From Haliotis asinina (taxonomy: Eukaryota > Mollusca > Gastropoda > Lepetellida > Haliotidae), in NCBI RefSeq assembly GCF_037392515.1, contig NC_090295.1, forward strand, positions 22,670,501 through 22,734,500: a DNA stretch of 64,000 nucleotides. Direction: 5' to 3'. Below the pieces are notes generated by a model. That model did no database searches, was not told the origin of the DNA, and was given only the letters and a program-made list of their open reading frames with translations. This document shows positions 22,988-36,585 of the stretch, one piece after another. Within the stretch, counting starts at the first letter, position 1; the number at the start of each line of letters is the position of its first letter. Position numbers and translations under genes: made by a program.

Positions 22988-25900
22988 GTTTTACAGATTA
23001 AAAATTGAAATGCAGCAGAGAGGGTTCGGGTGATCCTGGCACAGTCAGGCTGGTCAAGCTCATCATCAGCTCAGGGCCCTCACCCCCTCTGCACGCAGCC
23101 CAGACAGCGAATGGGACTTCTCCCAGGAAACACTGCCTAGTCGAACCCACCAAGAACTTTTCGGAGAATATGAAGGCTCCCCAACACTGCAGCCTTCTGC
23201 ATTACCCAGATTGTCAGAAGGGCTGTGCTCCCGGTGGAGAACCCGGGCACTCTCCTCATCTGCATCAAGAGATCAGGAGGTACCAAACCAAGGGCACCGA
23301 GAACAATGGGGAGCCTGACGACAGTGTACTTGGGATGCAAGCGAGACATTTCAAAGGCGAAGTCCGCATGTTTATCATGCTTTTCCTGAATCTTGCCAAT
23401 CACATTGCTGTCAAAAGGGACAGAAAATTCAATGATATAAATAATTTCATTGGCTTTATCAAAAAGGACAAGATCAGGTTTGTTGGCTGGAATTCGTCTC
23501 AGGCTGTATATTGGCCTATTCCAGAGAAGTTTGTAGCTGTCATTTTCCAGGACGCCCTGGACATGCTCAGGGTCGTACCATGGATGGACCTCGGAGTCAT
23601 ACCATGGATGGACCTCGGAGTCAGTTATTATTATTTTTTACAGATTAAAAATTGAAATGCAGCAGAGAGGGTTCGGGTGATCCTGGCACAGTCAGGCTGG
23701 TCAAGCTCATCATCAGCTCAGGGCCCTCACCCCCTCTGCACGCAGCCCAGACAGCGAATGGGACTTCTCCCAGGAAACACTGCCTAGTCGAACCCACCAA
23801 GAACTTTTCGGAGAATTATTATTATTATTATTATTATTTACAGATTAGAATGAAAATGCAGCAGAGAGGGTTCGGGTGATCCTGGCACAGTCAGGCTGGT
23901 CAAGCTCATCATCAGCTCAGGGCCCTCGCCCCCTCTACACGCAGCCCAGACAGCGAATGGGACTTCTCCCAGGAAACACTGCCTAGTCGAACCCACCAAG
24001 AACTTTCCGGAGAATATGGAGGCTCCCCAACACTGCAGCCTTCTGCATTACCCAGATTGTCAGAAGGGCTGTGCTCCCGGTGGAGAACCCGGGCACTCTC
24101 CTCATCTGCATCAAGAGATCAGGAGGTACCAAACCAAGGGCACCGAGAACAATGGGGAGCCTGACGACATTGTACTTGGGATGCAAGCGAGACATTTCAA
24201 AGGCGAGGTCCGCATATTTATCATGCTTTTCCTGAATCTTGCCAATCACATTGCTGTCAAAAGGGACAGAAAATTCAATGATATAAATAATTTCATTGGC
24301 TTTATCAAAAAGGACAAGATCAGGTTTGTTGGCTGGAATTCGTCTCAGGCTGTATATTGGCCTATTCCAGAGAAGTTTGTAGCTGTCATTTTCCAGGACG
24401 CCCTGGACATGCTCAGGGTCGTACCATGGATGGACCTCGGAGTCAAAGCCACAGGCATGGCGGAGACGATAATAAAAGCAGCGAGCCATGCCATCATGTC
24501 TTTTAAGATATGCTGTTTGTGCCAAGGAAGGGCATCCACTAACAAGGTGTTGGACAGTCTCTGTAAATTGATTGCAAAGACGACATTTCATATTGATATT
24601 TTCTTTAAGAATAACATTCTGGCGATTGCGAGTGGGAAGTGACTGGTCCTGAGCAGCAAAAAGGAAGCCCTCAGTTTCACATTTAAGACCCGCCGACTTC
24701 ATCCAGGCGAAGGAGTCGCTTGGATTGCTGTTCTGTTCCACACACTGCATGTACACACGATGCAATGGCTTCTCAGACAGCTTCTCCACAAAGGACCGAC
24801 TCTGGGCAGACTTGGTGAAAGACTTCACCTGGTTTACTGCCATCACTGTACCGTCCAGCAGTACATCGCCATCAACAAAATCAACTTCAAATTTCAAATT
24901 GTGTCCAACAACCTTGGCACGCTTAAAGTAGCTGTGGAATTCCTTGCTTTCATCATGAATCTTGACGTGCATCACCAGAGGATCATCTGACAAATAAATA
25001 TGTGCAAAAGTACACAATAAAATTCTGTCATGAAGAGCTTCCACATTAATCAAATCCCGACCTCCAGAATTGATTGGCATATATAAACGATTAAGAGAGG
25101 AACGAGGGTGGTGTGCTCTGTTATCAGACATGATCCTTCTGGTCAGGCGGTCAAGACTCTGGATGTCTTGTTTTGTCCAATCAACTACTCCAAAGGAGTA
25201 GGAGAGGACTGGCACAGCAAAAGTATTGGTGGCTTTGACTTTGTTTCGAGCATTTAGCTCTGAACTCCAGATTTTCTTTAAACGAGATTTATCTTGAATC
25301 AGGGCATTCCGGAGCTTGTCTCGAACTTCCATTCCAAGATAGGTGTAGGCCTGATCTTCCACAAGATGCTCAATAACTCCTCCCCCTTGTAACTTGACCG
25401 ATCCATCATTAGTTACCTTGCCACGTTTCAGATGAAGAGTATTACATTTGTCGAGTCCAAATGTCATGCCAATATCATTAGAGAAGGACTCGACAAGGAG
25501 AACCTGTTCTTTCAAATTGGTCTCTCCTTTGGCAAGGAGCTCGATGTCATCCATATAGAGGAGATGAGTGAGAGGTGTTGGGGATCTGTGCTGAGGAGGT
25601 CCGGGATGGTACCCTTCCTCCCCGTTGAGCAGGAAACTCAAAGGATTTAGAGACAGACAAAAAAGCAATGGACTGAAGGAGTCCCCCTGAAATATTCCCA
25701 TTCTGATTGGAATAGATTCCGATGTCTGCACCTCTCCTTGCGAGTACATCTCAAGTTGAGTCGACCAGCAACTCATTAAAGACTTGAGTAAATGAAGTAG
25801 TCGCTCAGGGAGGTCAATACACTGAAGAGACTTCAGAATCCATTCGTGAGGGACAGAGTCGTATGCCTTTTTGTAGTCTATCCAGCACATGGAGAGGTTG

Positions 25901-28831
25901 CGGTGGTATGTTTTAGCCTCTTCCAAAATCATTTTCTGTACAAGAAGTTGATCCTTGCACCCCCAACATCCCTTTCTCGCCCCCTTCTGCTCTCTGTAAA
26001 TTATCTCACTGGAAGAGCAGTAACATGACACGAGGTTTGACAAACACCCTGTGAATAATTTATATTGAGTATTTAGACATGTGATAGGGCGGAAGTTTTT
26101 GGGATCAGTCAAGTCTCCTTTTTTGGGAAGGAGTATTGTGCAACCTTTGCAGAACCATGGAGGAACATCACCTGTATCCACAAGAGAATTGAAACAGTGA
26201 AGGAGTGGTGCTTGGACACAGGGAAACAGTTTCCAATACCGGTTTCGAATGCCATCAGGCCCTGGAGCTGTATTAGATTTGGACTTCTTTATAACAGTCT
26301 TCAGGCAATCTGGTGAGATGTAACAGACAAATGACCTAGTTACTTTCTCATGCATTGCATGGTCATAATCACTGACCCATGGTGCCTCCAAGTTACAGTC
26401 GCCGGGTACAGACCACAACTGTTTCCAGAACCTTTCATTGGCAGCCATGGGAGGCCGTTTATCATGCTCATCAACACCACTTGTCTTGAGTTGCCTGTAA
26501 AATTGCTTTTCATTATTTCTAAATTGTTCATTTTCTTTGATAAATTTGTTTCTCTTTTCCCATTTTTTCTTTCTTTCAGTCCAGATTTTATTTTTGCCTT
26601 AAGGGAATCGACAATTTGGAGAAGTACCTTTTCTTTTGCTGTTTTGTACTGTAATTTTAATTTTCTCCAAATTGTCTTTTGTCGTTTAGACATGGGATTC
26701 CCTGATGATCTTAATTTCAGGCACAGCTCTATCCAGGAAATATATTTTCTAGTTTCTCTTAATTTTACTTGAAACCGGTTTTTTCTTGGTTTATTGTTTT
26801 TAGTATTAGAAGACTTTTCTTTGGAAACTGTGTGAAGTTCCTCCAAGGTTCGAGCAGCAGCATAGACACAACAATTTACTTCATGTAATGAACAGTCCGC
26901 AGAAAGTTTCATAGAAATAATGTCATTTAATAAATCAATTTCAGTTGTGGGAAAAGACTGACTGGTTTGTTTGATTGGCCTCCGTTTTTCCAAAGGTACA
27001 ACAGATATTTCATCATAAATAGAGTGAAACAAAATATATTATTATAAGTGTTCTTGTATAGCGCACAAATCAAACTGCAAGGCAATTTCTCTAGGCGCTA
27101 GGTATTTTTCCCTCGATCACCGGATGTCAATCTCAACAACACATCGTATTTCAATCTCAACTCCCTGGGGAGTATACAACTCTAGGTGCCACTAGGCGCA
27201 CCGAGTTTATTGTGGCTCACTCATCCTAGCGAGGTACCCAATCGACAGCTGGGTGGACTGGGACACATAGTCACAGCACTACACCGCAACTAGGTGTATG
27301 CACGTGTTCATGTGGCCACCATCTGGTCATATACCAACGGATTCGTGGGTTCTTTTAACTGCACAGGGTTGTGTACTGTACACTAGGGGTTGTGACAACA
27401 CTGAAAGAGTCTGCACACAGAGTTGACTCCAAGGTTTTTACACCCGGTCACAGGTGGGCTCGACCCCGAAACCTCAACCTCACTGGATCACTAACCTTAG
27501 CCAGCTCGCCCACCATGCCCCACCGTTTGCGGCTGAGAATTGTGAACTGTTGACAAAAAGGTCGAATTAAGGTAATTAAAGATTGAAATGAGCTGTTTTA
27601 ATGACGGGGTTTCATATATAACGATGTCAGCAATTGATTTTGCATTTGTACCCTATTAGAGTATATGTGACCTTTAAAAGCTTTCGGTCGTCACGTCCAT
27701 GACCCAGGCTTGGTACTGTGGGCACTATGCAAATCAAAGTAATGCACGTCAGTATCTTTGAAAGAAGTTAATTTCGCCAAAAAGAATATTAGAATCAGTG
27801 GTCAATGAATACTAGGACGTACTTTGTAATGTACTGTATTTTGCTTTATTTCGTCGTTAGAATTTCTAATCGTTCAGTGACATATATCACGTATCTCTGG
27901 CGACACCCCTGCTGCTGCTCAATCTTATCTCGCCGAACCATAGCTTGATGACGGCTCTCGTCAGTGACTGGCGATAAGTGTGTCTTGCTACTTAGCTGTC
28001 AACAACATGTCGCTTCAGTGTTATGTCTCGCCCACTTGGGGTTTACAGTGAGTGAGTTTAGTTTTTCCCTGCAGGGGACATCGGTATGGGTTTCAAATAT
28101 GGTACCCATGTATGGAATCAAACCCGGGTATTCGCTTTGCAGAGTTTTGTCCCTTGGTGAGCCAAGATCCTGTGATCGTGGGTTGCCAAGAGTATTCAGG
28201 ACTATTTTAGCAAAGTTGCAAACGTTTCATCATTCAGTTTGGGCTTTCCTCCAACAACAAGACGCGGTGGGGTAGCCTAGTGGTTAAAGCGTTCGCGCGT
28301 TACACCGAAGACCCGGGGTCCATTCCCCACATGGGTACAATGTGTGAAGCCAATTTATAACCTTGATGTTGCTGGAACATTTCTAAAAGCGGCGGAAAAG
28401 CATAGTACTCACTTACGCGCTCCAACAATAATATAACATCACAGCCATGACATTTCAATTCCTCCTTCAGCTGATCAGAGACCATACTAAGAATGTACGA
28501 AATGTATTTCCGTATCATACTTACTGACATTGACATTTTCTTCACAGCTGAGTGTTACACCATGAGAGGTCGCACTGCGGTGTACAGTGGTACAAAATCC
28601 ACAACCTACAGCGGAAAGAGATGTCAGTACTGGTCCAGCACCTACCCCAACAATCACGGCTACTACCGCAACTACTTCGACATCACCAACGGTGCACCAA
28701 ACCTCGGCTACGCTGGGGCTGCCAACTACTGCAGAGACCCTTCTGGAGGTAGCATCCTGGCATCTGGATACCTGTGGTGCTACCTGGCCGATTATCCCGG
28801 ATATGAACAATGCAATATTCCTAAGTGTTGA
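13363..28831 (+). CDS. Secreted single-kringle protein 3 (two exons, giant intron)
   Basis: Exon 1 is 13363-13423 (61 nt, MARLLVLT...LATCN) and exon 2 is 28548-28831. Both sides of the 15124-bp intron are phase 1 with GTAAGT and TTCTTCACAG signals. The spliced product is 114 residues: signal peptide plus one kringle with six cysteines (TEC, KRC, NYC, LWC, EQC, PKC). LWCYL replaces the usual LWCYT. Nested transposons fill the intron. Support for pairing these two distant exons comes from identical exon sizes and phase in the two neighbours, the absence of any other kringle exon between them, and homology of the sequence before exon 2 with kringle gene 2. Whether so loaded an intron is still spliced is not proven. 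A possible poly(A) signal ATTAAA is at 28890. Confidence 0.7.
13656..13816 (-). mobile_element. SINE-1 copy in kringle 3 intron
   Basis: It is full length, from the GTGAGTGAGTTTAG tail to GGCAACCCCACCGC at the head. A second partial copy with the same orientation lies at about 14125-14196. Confidence 0.8.
15021..15514. mobile_element. Foldback (Penelope-like?) insertion with 13-bp target duplication
   Basis: Two arms of about 180 bp (15021-15200 and 15300-15479) are near-perfect inverted repeats, from AAACTAAAAGTGCTT to AAGCACTTTTAGTTT. A 35-bp extension follows the right arm only. TGCCAATATTATC is duplicated at 15008-15020 and 15515-15527, while copy B of the host element has it once. Each arm contains CACCTGAAGAAGAGAC ... 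GTCTCGAAACG, reminiscent of the CUGANGA...GAAA core of the hammerhead ribozymes in Penelope-like elements. The short one-sided tail beside inverted terminal repeats is also a Penelope habit. No coding sequence is left. Confidence 0.55.
16471..17774. mobile_element. hAT-like non-autonomous DNA transposon
   Basis: GCCTATAT flanks the segment on both sides (16463-16470, 17775-17782). Copy B of the host element (52979-52986) has it once, giving a clean empty site. The ends read CAGGGATA... and ...GCTCCCT, matching the CAGGG-type termini and 8-bp duplications of hAT elements. The interior has a repeated motif, GTCATATTTTTCACACACCTC (about 17095 and 17310), but no convincing transposase. Confidence 0.7.
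18133..19763. repeat. SINE-3 array: one inverted unit then four direct 297-bp units
   Basis: A unit on the minus strand (18133-18510) meets head-on a direct array on the plus strand with a 297-bp period, e.g. box B at about 18748, 19045, 19342 and 19639. Each full unit carries a tRNA-Leu/Ser-like head with perfect pol III boxes, A (TGGCTGAGCGG) and B (GGTTCGAATCC), then GATGGGACTCAACCG, an AAGTGAAATCCC body, and an 85-bp segment not present in the lone copy at 44.5 kb. The plus units look identical to one another. The whole is flanked by AATTGCATAATG (18121-18132, 19764-19775), which occurs once at the homologous place in copy B (about 53324). Confidence 0.9.
20444..22955 (-). mobile_element. 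R4/Dong-like LINE copy 2, 5'-truncated, long ORF
   Basis: On the minus strand a 773-residue open frame (22913-20592) covers most of a non-LTR retrotransposon protein. In order it has a reverse transcriptase (APGPDG, WIDYKKAYDSVP, the catalytic YMDD box in LLYMDDIELLA), a CCHC-type finger (CRLC...HLVSGC) and a PD-(D/E)xK endonuclease-like segment (KPDLVLFD ... IIEFSVPF). Endonuclease after RT, with no APE domain, marks the R2/R4-type LINEs. The start ATG is a chance change of a Lys codon, so the copy is 5'-truncated. ATT repeats abut both ends. In the R4 clade, Dong elements are known to target (TAA)n, which fits. Confidence 0.85.
22988..23624 (-). mobile_element. R4/Dong-like LINE copy 3, strongly 5'-truncated
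   Basis: It begins at the same 3' end (left: TTTTACAGATTAAAAATTG) as the other copies and runs 640 bp into the endonuclease region. A 22-bp tandem duplication (ACCATGGATGGACC...) occurs at the truncated end. (ATT)n lies on both sides. It belongs with copy 4 to a subtype reading GATTAAAAATTGAAATGC at the 3' end. Confidence 0.85.
23635..23815 (-). mobile_element. R4/Dong-like LINE copy 4, shortest fragment
   Basis: Only the last 180 bp or so of the element are present, between (ATT)n tracts at 23625-23635 and 23816-23838. It is nearly identical to copy 3 over its length. Confidence 0.85.
23838..27035 (-). mobile_element. R4/Dong-like LINE copy 5, longest copy
   Basis: The 821-residue frame (26448-23983) has the same RT (YMDD), CCHC finger and PD..E endonuclease as copy 2, and extends further upstream (MAANERFWKQLW...). 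A second frame (27032-26340, basic, Lys/Arg-rich) supplies the upstream part. A frameshift near 26495 separates them, since FYRQLKTSGVDEHDKRPP reads on in the main frame. It is probably still short of the full N-terminus, because no zinc-finger or Myb-like DNA-binding region was found. Its left end abuts (ATT)n and its right end TATTATTATA. It is about 95% or more identical to copy 2 by eye. Confidence 0.85.
27036..27523 (-). mobile_element. SINE-4: tRNA-derived SINE with (TAA)n tail
   Basis: On the minus strand it opens with GGGGCATGGTGGGCGAG and a GGGGTCGAGCCCACC box B-like motif, and its left-hand 3' tail is (TAA)n. A related copy lies at about 35285-35480, also with ATTATTATT at its 3' end. 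Shared landmarks include ATTTCAACTCCCTGGGGA / ATCTCAACTCCCTGGGGA and TTTTCCCTCGA. The origin of the tail microsatellite matters because the four LINEs sit in it. Confidence 0.6.
28048..28142 (-). mobile_element. SINE-1 fragment in kringle 3 intron
   Basis: It has the tail GTGAGTGAGTTTAG and a box B-like GGAATCAAACCCGGGT on the reverse strand. The middle is deleted. Confidence 0.65.
28264..28414 (+). mobile_element. SINE-1 copy in kringle 3 intron
   Basis: The GGTGGGGTAGCCTAGTGG box A is intact. Box B is degraded. It lies about 130 bp before exon 2 of kringle gene 3. Confidence 0.8.
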
Positions 28832-29418
28832 TAAATCTGAAGTGACAAAATAGTCATTATTGTTTTTTTATTCACATCCAGCACCGATTATTAAATATAG
28901 CAAAGATGTACTACGTTTTCGTCATTGCTTTAAGTGGTACCATAGTCCGTTTGGCTCAAAAGAGGACCGATGAACTGCAGTCTGACTCGAAGACTCTCAG
29001 TCATGGTTTGACCTCACTGACCCAGAACAGAAATGATTGATAAATGTGATTTGAAAGTGGACAGAACTAAGATAATGGACGATATTTACTTGACGGCCAC
29101 GCACTCACCTCAAGCAAGCGAGACAAGATTGCTTCCTGGACTACTATCTTCGGTTAATAACAGCGATAATCATTAACCTGTGCCGTGTTGTCTCCATCCT
29201 TTCCTGCACACCTGGCTGTTCCTTTCTTTGGACTCCTCCCTCGTAATATATAGTGAACTGTGTCAAACTTTTAATGACAGTTTGGTAAATAACTTATGTA
29301 TTTCATTGATTATTAAATGGTTATTATTTTTCGAGTTAGATTGCAATTCATCGGTTCGATTGTGAGCCAAACGAACTATAGAAGTAGTAGTTTTAGTAGT
29401 AGTAGTAGTAGTAGTAGT

Positions 29419-29456
<38 letters not shown>

Positions 29457-32078
29457 TAGTAGTTTGTTTGTTGGTTTGTCATTTGACTCTGCACCAATAC
29501 AGTTGTCACAACCTTTGACCCGTGTCAATAATTCTAAATTCACTCTGTATGAAGTCTGCAGCTAGTCTACACCGTCTTCATCCAGTCTATATCCATTCTG
29601 TAAACAACTGTACACCGTCAACATCAACTACAGTCAAAATCAAATCTCCAGTCTACATCGGCTGTACGTTCAGTCTTCGCCACACCTTCGTCCATTGTAT
29701 GCCTTGTCCCGCATCAAGCACATGTTCAGTCTGCGCCCTGTGTATGTCACGTCTCAGTTAGTTTATATCCAGTCTTTATCACGTCTATGGCCTTTCAAAC
29801 TTCTGTCCACGATCATACAATGTTCAGCCTCCATCGTGTATGACCCGTCGTCGGAACCTAAGTCGAATCAGAATACAGTTAACGTCAGACCTGCATGAAG
29901 ACCACGCTTATTAAGAAACGAGGGCATATCATTCAACCTGTCCTGGCCAGGCAGTGTTAGCAATACTTTCATTTGCCAGTTGGTCACCGGGGCCTGCAAG
30001 CTTAAAATCTACAGGCCCTGAATGGAATCTGGAGAGAGATTTGTCAAGCTAATCAAAACAAGAAAGACTAGACTTTATACACTCTTTCAGAATATTTCTA
30101 CAAAATCAATTAGAGAAGACTATGGCGCAGAAAAAAATTTCATTTGTTAAAGACTGGTGTGGGCATTCCTATGAGTAAAGCGCTGAAATACCAGGATGTG
30201 AAGCTGTAATTATCGTAGCATGTAGAATCATGGATGATTCCCCAACTTTAATATAGCAAATATAATATGAAAAATTCTAGTTGAAAAAAGACTATTTTAC
30301 TGATAATTTACTGAAGGCCACAAGGGCCAGCAAATAGTTGAAACTGCCGGCCCGATACAATTACAACCGGCGAATATCTCCTACGTTGCTGCCAGGTCAA
30401 AGGTGAAAAGAACACTAGTGATTAGAGACATGAGTCATTGACAATAAAACAGAAACAGCCCGTAGTTATCGGAGACACGAGTCATTGTACAATAAAACGT
30501 AAACGGCCAGAAGTCATCAGAGACACGAGTCATTGACAATAAAACAAACGGCCAGTAGTCATCAGGGACACGAGTCATTGTACAATAAAACGTAAACGGC
30601 CAGTAGTCATCAGAGACACGAGTCATTGTACAATAAAACATAAACAGTCAGTAGTTATCACAGACACGAGTCATTGTACAATAAAACATAAACAGCCAGA
30701 AGTCATCAGAGACACGAGTCATTGTACAATAAAACATAAACAGCCAGTAGTTATCAGAGACACGAGTCATTGTACAATAAAACATAAACGGCCAGAAGTC
30801 ATCAGAGACACGAGTCATTGACAATAAAACAAACGGCCAGTAGTCATCAGAGAGACGAGTCATTGACAATAAAACAAACGGTCAGTAGTCACCAGAGACA
30901 CGAGTCACTGTGCAATATAAACTGAACGACCATTAATGGTAAAACACGAGTGATTGTACTCTAAAACACATTTTAACACTTGATGTAAAATGAAGCATAA
31001 TCTTTTGGTGTTCGTAAATACCCTGCTGAAGTAGTTCCAGAAGACAGTTCCACGGGGACAACCTTGTAGCTCGGATCCGAACGCACATATGTATTGACCT
31101 TGTGCTGTCTCCTTCGACAGTTAATTCCGTCCTGAATAAGTAGACCACAACACAATCGGGTCATTGAATATAGCAAGGGGGTGCGGGCTGGGGTCGTTGA
31201 GGTTAGTCATCAGACTTCATCATGTTTTGCATGAAACTACCGTCACACTCAGAAGCCACTACACTTTGTGCAAGTTTGCAACGAATGATTGACTGAGTGA
31301 ATATGGTTTTGAGCAAAATTCCAACAATATCAAGACAGAGAATCCAGAATATGGTTTCACATATTGCACTACTGTGGAAATTCATCCCAGGTCCCGGGTC
31401 ATCGCCGTATCAAGCGAACACTTTGACTACTTGACTACTTAATTGCTCTGGTGGTACTCGGAGTCTTTTGATAATTATTCATCTTCGTGATTTTGTTTGT
31501 TTCATCTGCGGGGTGCTATATCTTTACAATTGCAAAGAATACACGCACACGCACACGCACACGCACACGCACACGCACAAAGATTACATACACACGCACG
31601 CACACACACACACGCACACACACGCGCGCGCACACGCGCACACGCACACACACGCGCACACACACATGTGCAAACGCATTGCATTAATCCATAATACACG
31701 TCTCTTGAATACAGGTTCATGTCGCTCTCAGTTAAATCATGACGCACACAAGATGTTTAAATGCCGTCTTTACTCTTCATTTCCTGCAGCCATCTAAGAG
31801 AACTCCTCCTTTAAACAAGTGTCTGGTGAACTCGGATGACCATCAACATTGACATCAACCCAAACACCATCTCCAAACCACCTACGCTTAAATCTAAACA
31901 GGCGTAGTTCGTCTACTGATTTGTTCCGCTGTTTAAACGCAGACATCCATTTACAACTTCATCAACCAAGAGCATCCTTATCTGAATGTAAGCTTTACCT
32001 AGCAACACTGCGTTGCCGGATTTCGGCATGGTTTGATCCTGAGGAGCCGTTATATTTACTATCTCCACCCAGTAAGAC
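28832..32078. other. Intergenic stretch with simple repeats
   Basis: I see no gene. It holds the 3' UTR of kringle gene 3, a (AGT)n/(AGC)n microsatellite (29383-29463), the minisatellite at 30.4-30.9 kb, a degraded SINE-1 (minus, about 31288-31438) and a (CA)n/(CGCA)n tract (31541-31671). Between 29.5 and 30.4 kb the sequence looks unique and non-coding. Confidence 0.6.
30423..30915. repeat. Minisatellite of 45-48-bp units
   Basis: About eleven tandem units share GACACGAGTCATTG...CAATAAAAC...GGCCAGTAGTCATCAGA. Two length classes alternate: 48 bp with TTGTACAATAAAACATAAAC, and about 45 bp with TTGACAATAAAACAAAC. Units are multiples of 3, so both strands carry long spurious frames. Confidence 0.9.
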
Positions 32079-32085
32079 TATAAAG
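32079..32085 (+). promoter_or_regulatory. TATA box candidate of the CBM14 gene
   Basis: TATAAAG lies about 55 bp before the ATG of exon 1, leaving room for a 5' leader of about 25-30 nt. This is inferred. Confidence 0.5.
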
Positions 32086-32139
32086 TATGTTTCTGGTACT
32101 GCCTACTTCACAGTACGGTTTTTGACGGTTCCTGAGAAC

Positions 32140-35065
<2,926 letters not shown>

Positions 35066-35284
35066 AAAGAATCAACGTGGGATCGGCACAGTATAAATAT
35101 AATTACAAAATAACCATGACTTGGATCAACTAGCAATAATCAGTTCACTAAGCATTTGTTGCAAATAAATCTTAGTGTCTCATCAAGGGTTGGTCTTGTG
35201 TGTCACTGAGCCAGCCTTTGCGATTCCTCACTTTCTCTCGACAATAATAACTGAAGTAATTTTAAAGTCACATAATTTTATTGT

Positions 35285-35480
35285 ATTATTATTTACTTCT
35301 AATCTAATTTAGCGCTGGGTTCCTGCTCGGCTGCTCACATACGCTGTGTTTTCCCTCGAGCATTGGATTGCAACCTCAACGGTACATCGCATTGTCAATT
35401 TCAACTCCCTGGGGAACAATCAACTCTTGCCGCCATTAAGCATACAGAGTTAATGTGGCTTTCCCATTCTTTACTTGGTA
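35285..35480 (-). mobile_element. SINE-4 copy, diverged and incomplete
   Basis: ATTATTATT at the left is followed by sequence related to 27036-27250 (TTTCCCTCGAGCATTGGATTG, TCAACTCCCTGGGGAAC, AGTTAATGTGGCT). The tRNA-like head is not clear. Confidence 0.55.
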
Positions 35481-35877
35481 CCGATTCACAACTGGATATA
35501 ATTGAGCCGTGAGGTGTTAGGTAGCGCTGCATGGGTGGTTTAAGTAATACTGAGACGCCTTTGCAAATAGTCGAGCCTAGACTACATCAAATCCGTCGTC
35601 GCATTGTTGCAGACTGACACGTCTTGAAAAGAGACAGAATATAGGCCAGGAATAGAGAACAGCGTGACGTTTAGTCCGAGTCCTTACGGGAACAAGTAAA
35701 TGGCCGATACAGTTGGAACACGATCAGGCCGTCGCGATCTGACTGTTAGCCATGTTTCGATCATTTAAAGCAGACCTGTTAAAGCGATATTGCTTCATGC
35801 TACATCTAAAAGGACCTCCTTCCATCTCAGGTGCACTCCTTCGAGTACTTCGTGGCATTGTACTTTCGACGAATATC

Positions 35878-36410
35878 AGTGAGTGAGAGAGTATAGTTTT
35901 ACGCCGCGTTTAGCAATATTACATCTATATCACGAAGTGGGACACCTGAATTGGGTCTCACACATTTTACCCATGTGGGAATCGAACCCGGGTCTACTGC
36001 CGCCCCTCTTTAACATAATGCTGACACGTGTCATCCTTCGGCTACAATGATAAAGCTCTTAAATATTAATTTAAATAATTTCCAAGTCCTACAAGGGCAG
36101 AGCAGACAGCACACCATGACGCCGTGTGAACAACTGAATGAGAATTAGATTGTTACTTAATTGTAATGGTTTGCTCTTTCCAGACTCGATTATTCATTAG
36201 ATGAACTATTGAGTGAGTTTAGTGTTACCCACTTTTTTTCCACAGAGATGTGGAAAAAAACGAGTGAGTAGGTGGTTGGGATTTTAGCCACATTCCAGCA
36301 ATATCATGACGGGTACACAAGAAATGGGCTTCATACATTGTACCGGGAATCGAACCCGGTCTTCGGTATGAAGAGCAAACGCTTTCACTGCTAGCCTACC
36401 CCCACCGTCC
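35878..36410 (-). mobile_element. Two SINE-1 copies in tandem orientation
   Basis: One copy is at 35878-36006 (truncated at the head after GGGTCTACTGC) and the other at 36211-36410 (with an internal extra TTTTTTTCCACAGAG segment). The 200 bp between them look unique. Confidence 0.75.
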
Positions 36411-36585
36411 CTGAGCCCGGTATGATGAGGGATAGATGAAGCCTAGACAGGGGACGAAAACATCATTCATATTATCCAGCGTTCATTTCCTACTCATAAG
36501 CGTTTGGGTTTTTTTTGGTAGAGAAGGAATAGTTATTCGCCTTTTACATCAGTTATGACATTACGTCCCTTAGGTGAATACAAAA

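Larger units (their letters stand above)
20434..27523. mobile_element. 7.1-kb nested insertion complex (SINE-4 plus four LINE copies)
   Basis: The host element is interrupted here: TTTCGTTT then ATTATT... on the left, and CCACCGTTT then GCGGCTG on the right. Copy B reads TTTCGTTTGCGGCTG without a break (55331-55345). CGTTT is repeated at both edges (20429-20433, 27524-27528), suggesting a 5-bp target duplication of the first arrival. That was probably the SINE-4 at the right, whose (TAA)n tail later received the LINEs. Confidence 0.7.
14496..27672 (+). mobile_element. THAP-bearing 2.6-kb element, copy A, split by four insertions
   Basis: Blocks here align in order and orientation with 51441-55472. 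With the insertions removed, both copies are about 2.6 kb. Near the left end (from about 14747) a frame reads MPKCCVAVNCSLGS...VTMHRFPPNP, which resembles the start of a THAP zinc finger (C-x2-4-C, HRFP). THAP domains occur in P-element-type transposases and in host proteins derived from them. The frame does not continue, so this looks non-autonomous or decayed. The interior has roughly 370-bp internal repeats, each with the landmark GGTCGAAGTGAC. Element ends and terminal repeats were not resolved. The blocks outside the insertions hold no other gene I recognise. Confidence 0.6.

Noticed and set aside
30435-30869. Repeat protein with MTRVSDDYWPF units
   Set aside because: The minisatellite units are multiples of three, so frames stay open by chance. 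There is no start context, splice signal or signal peptide.
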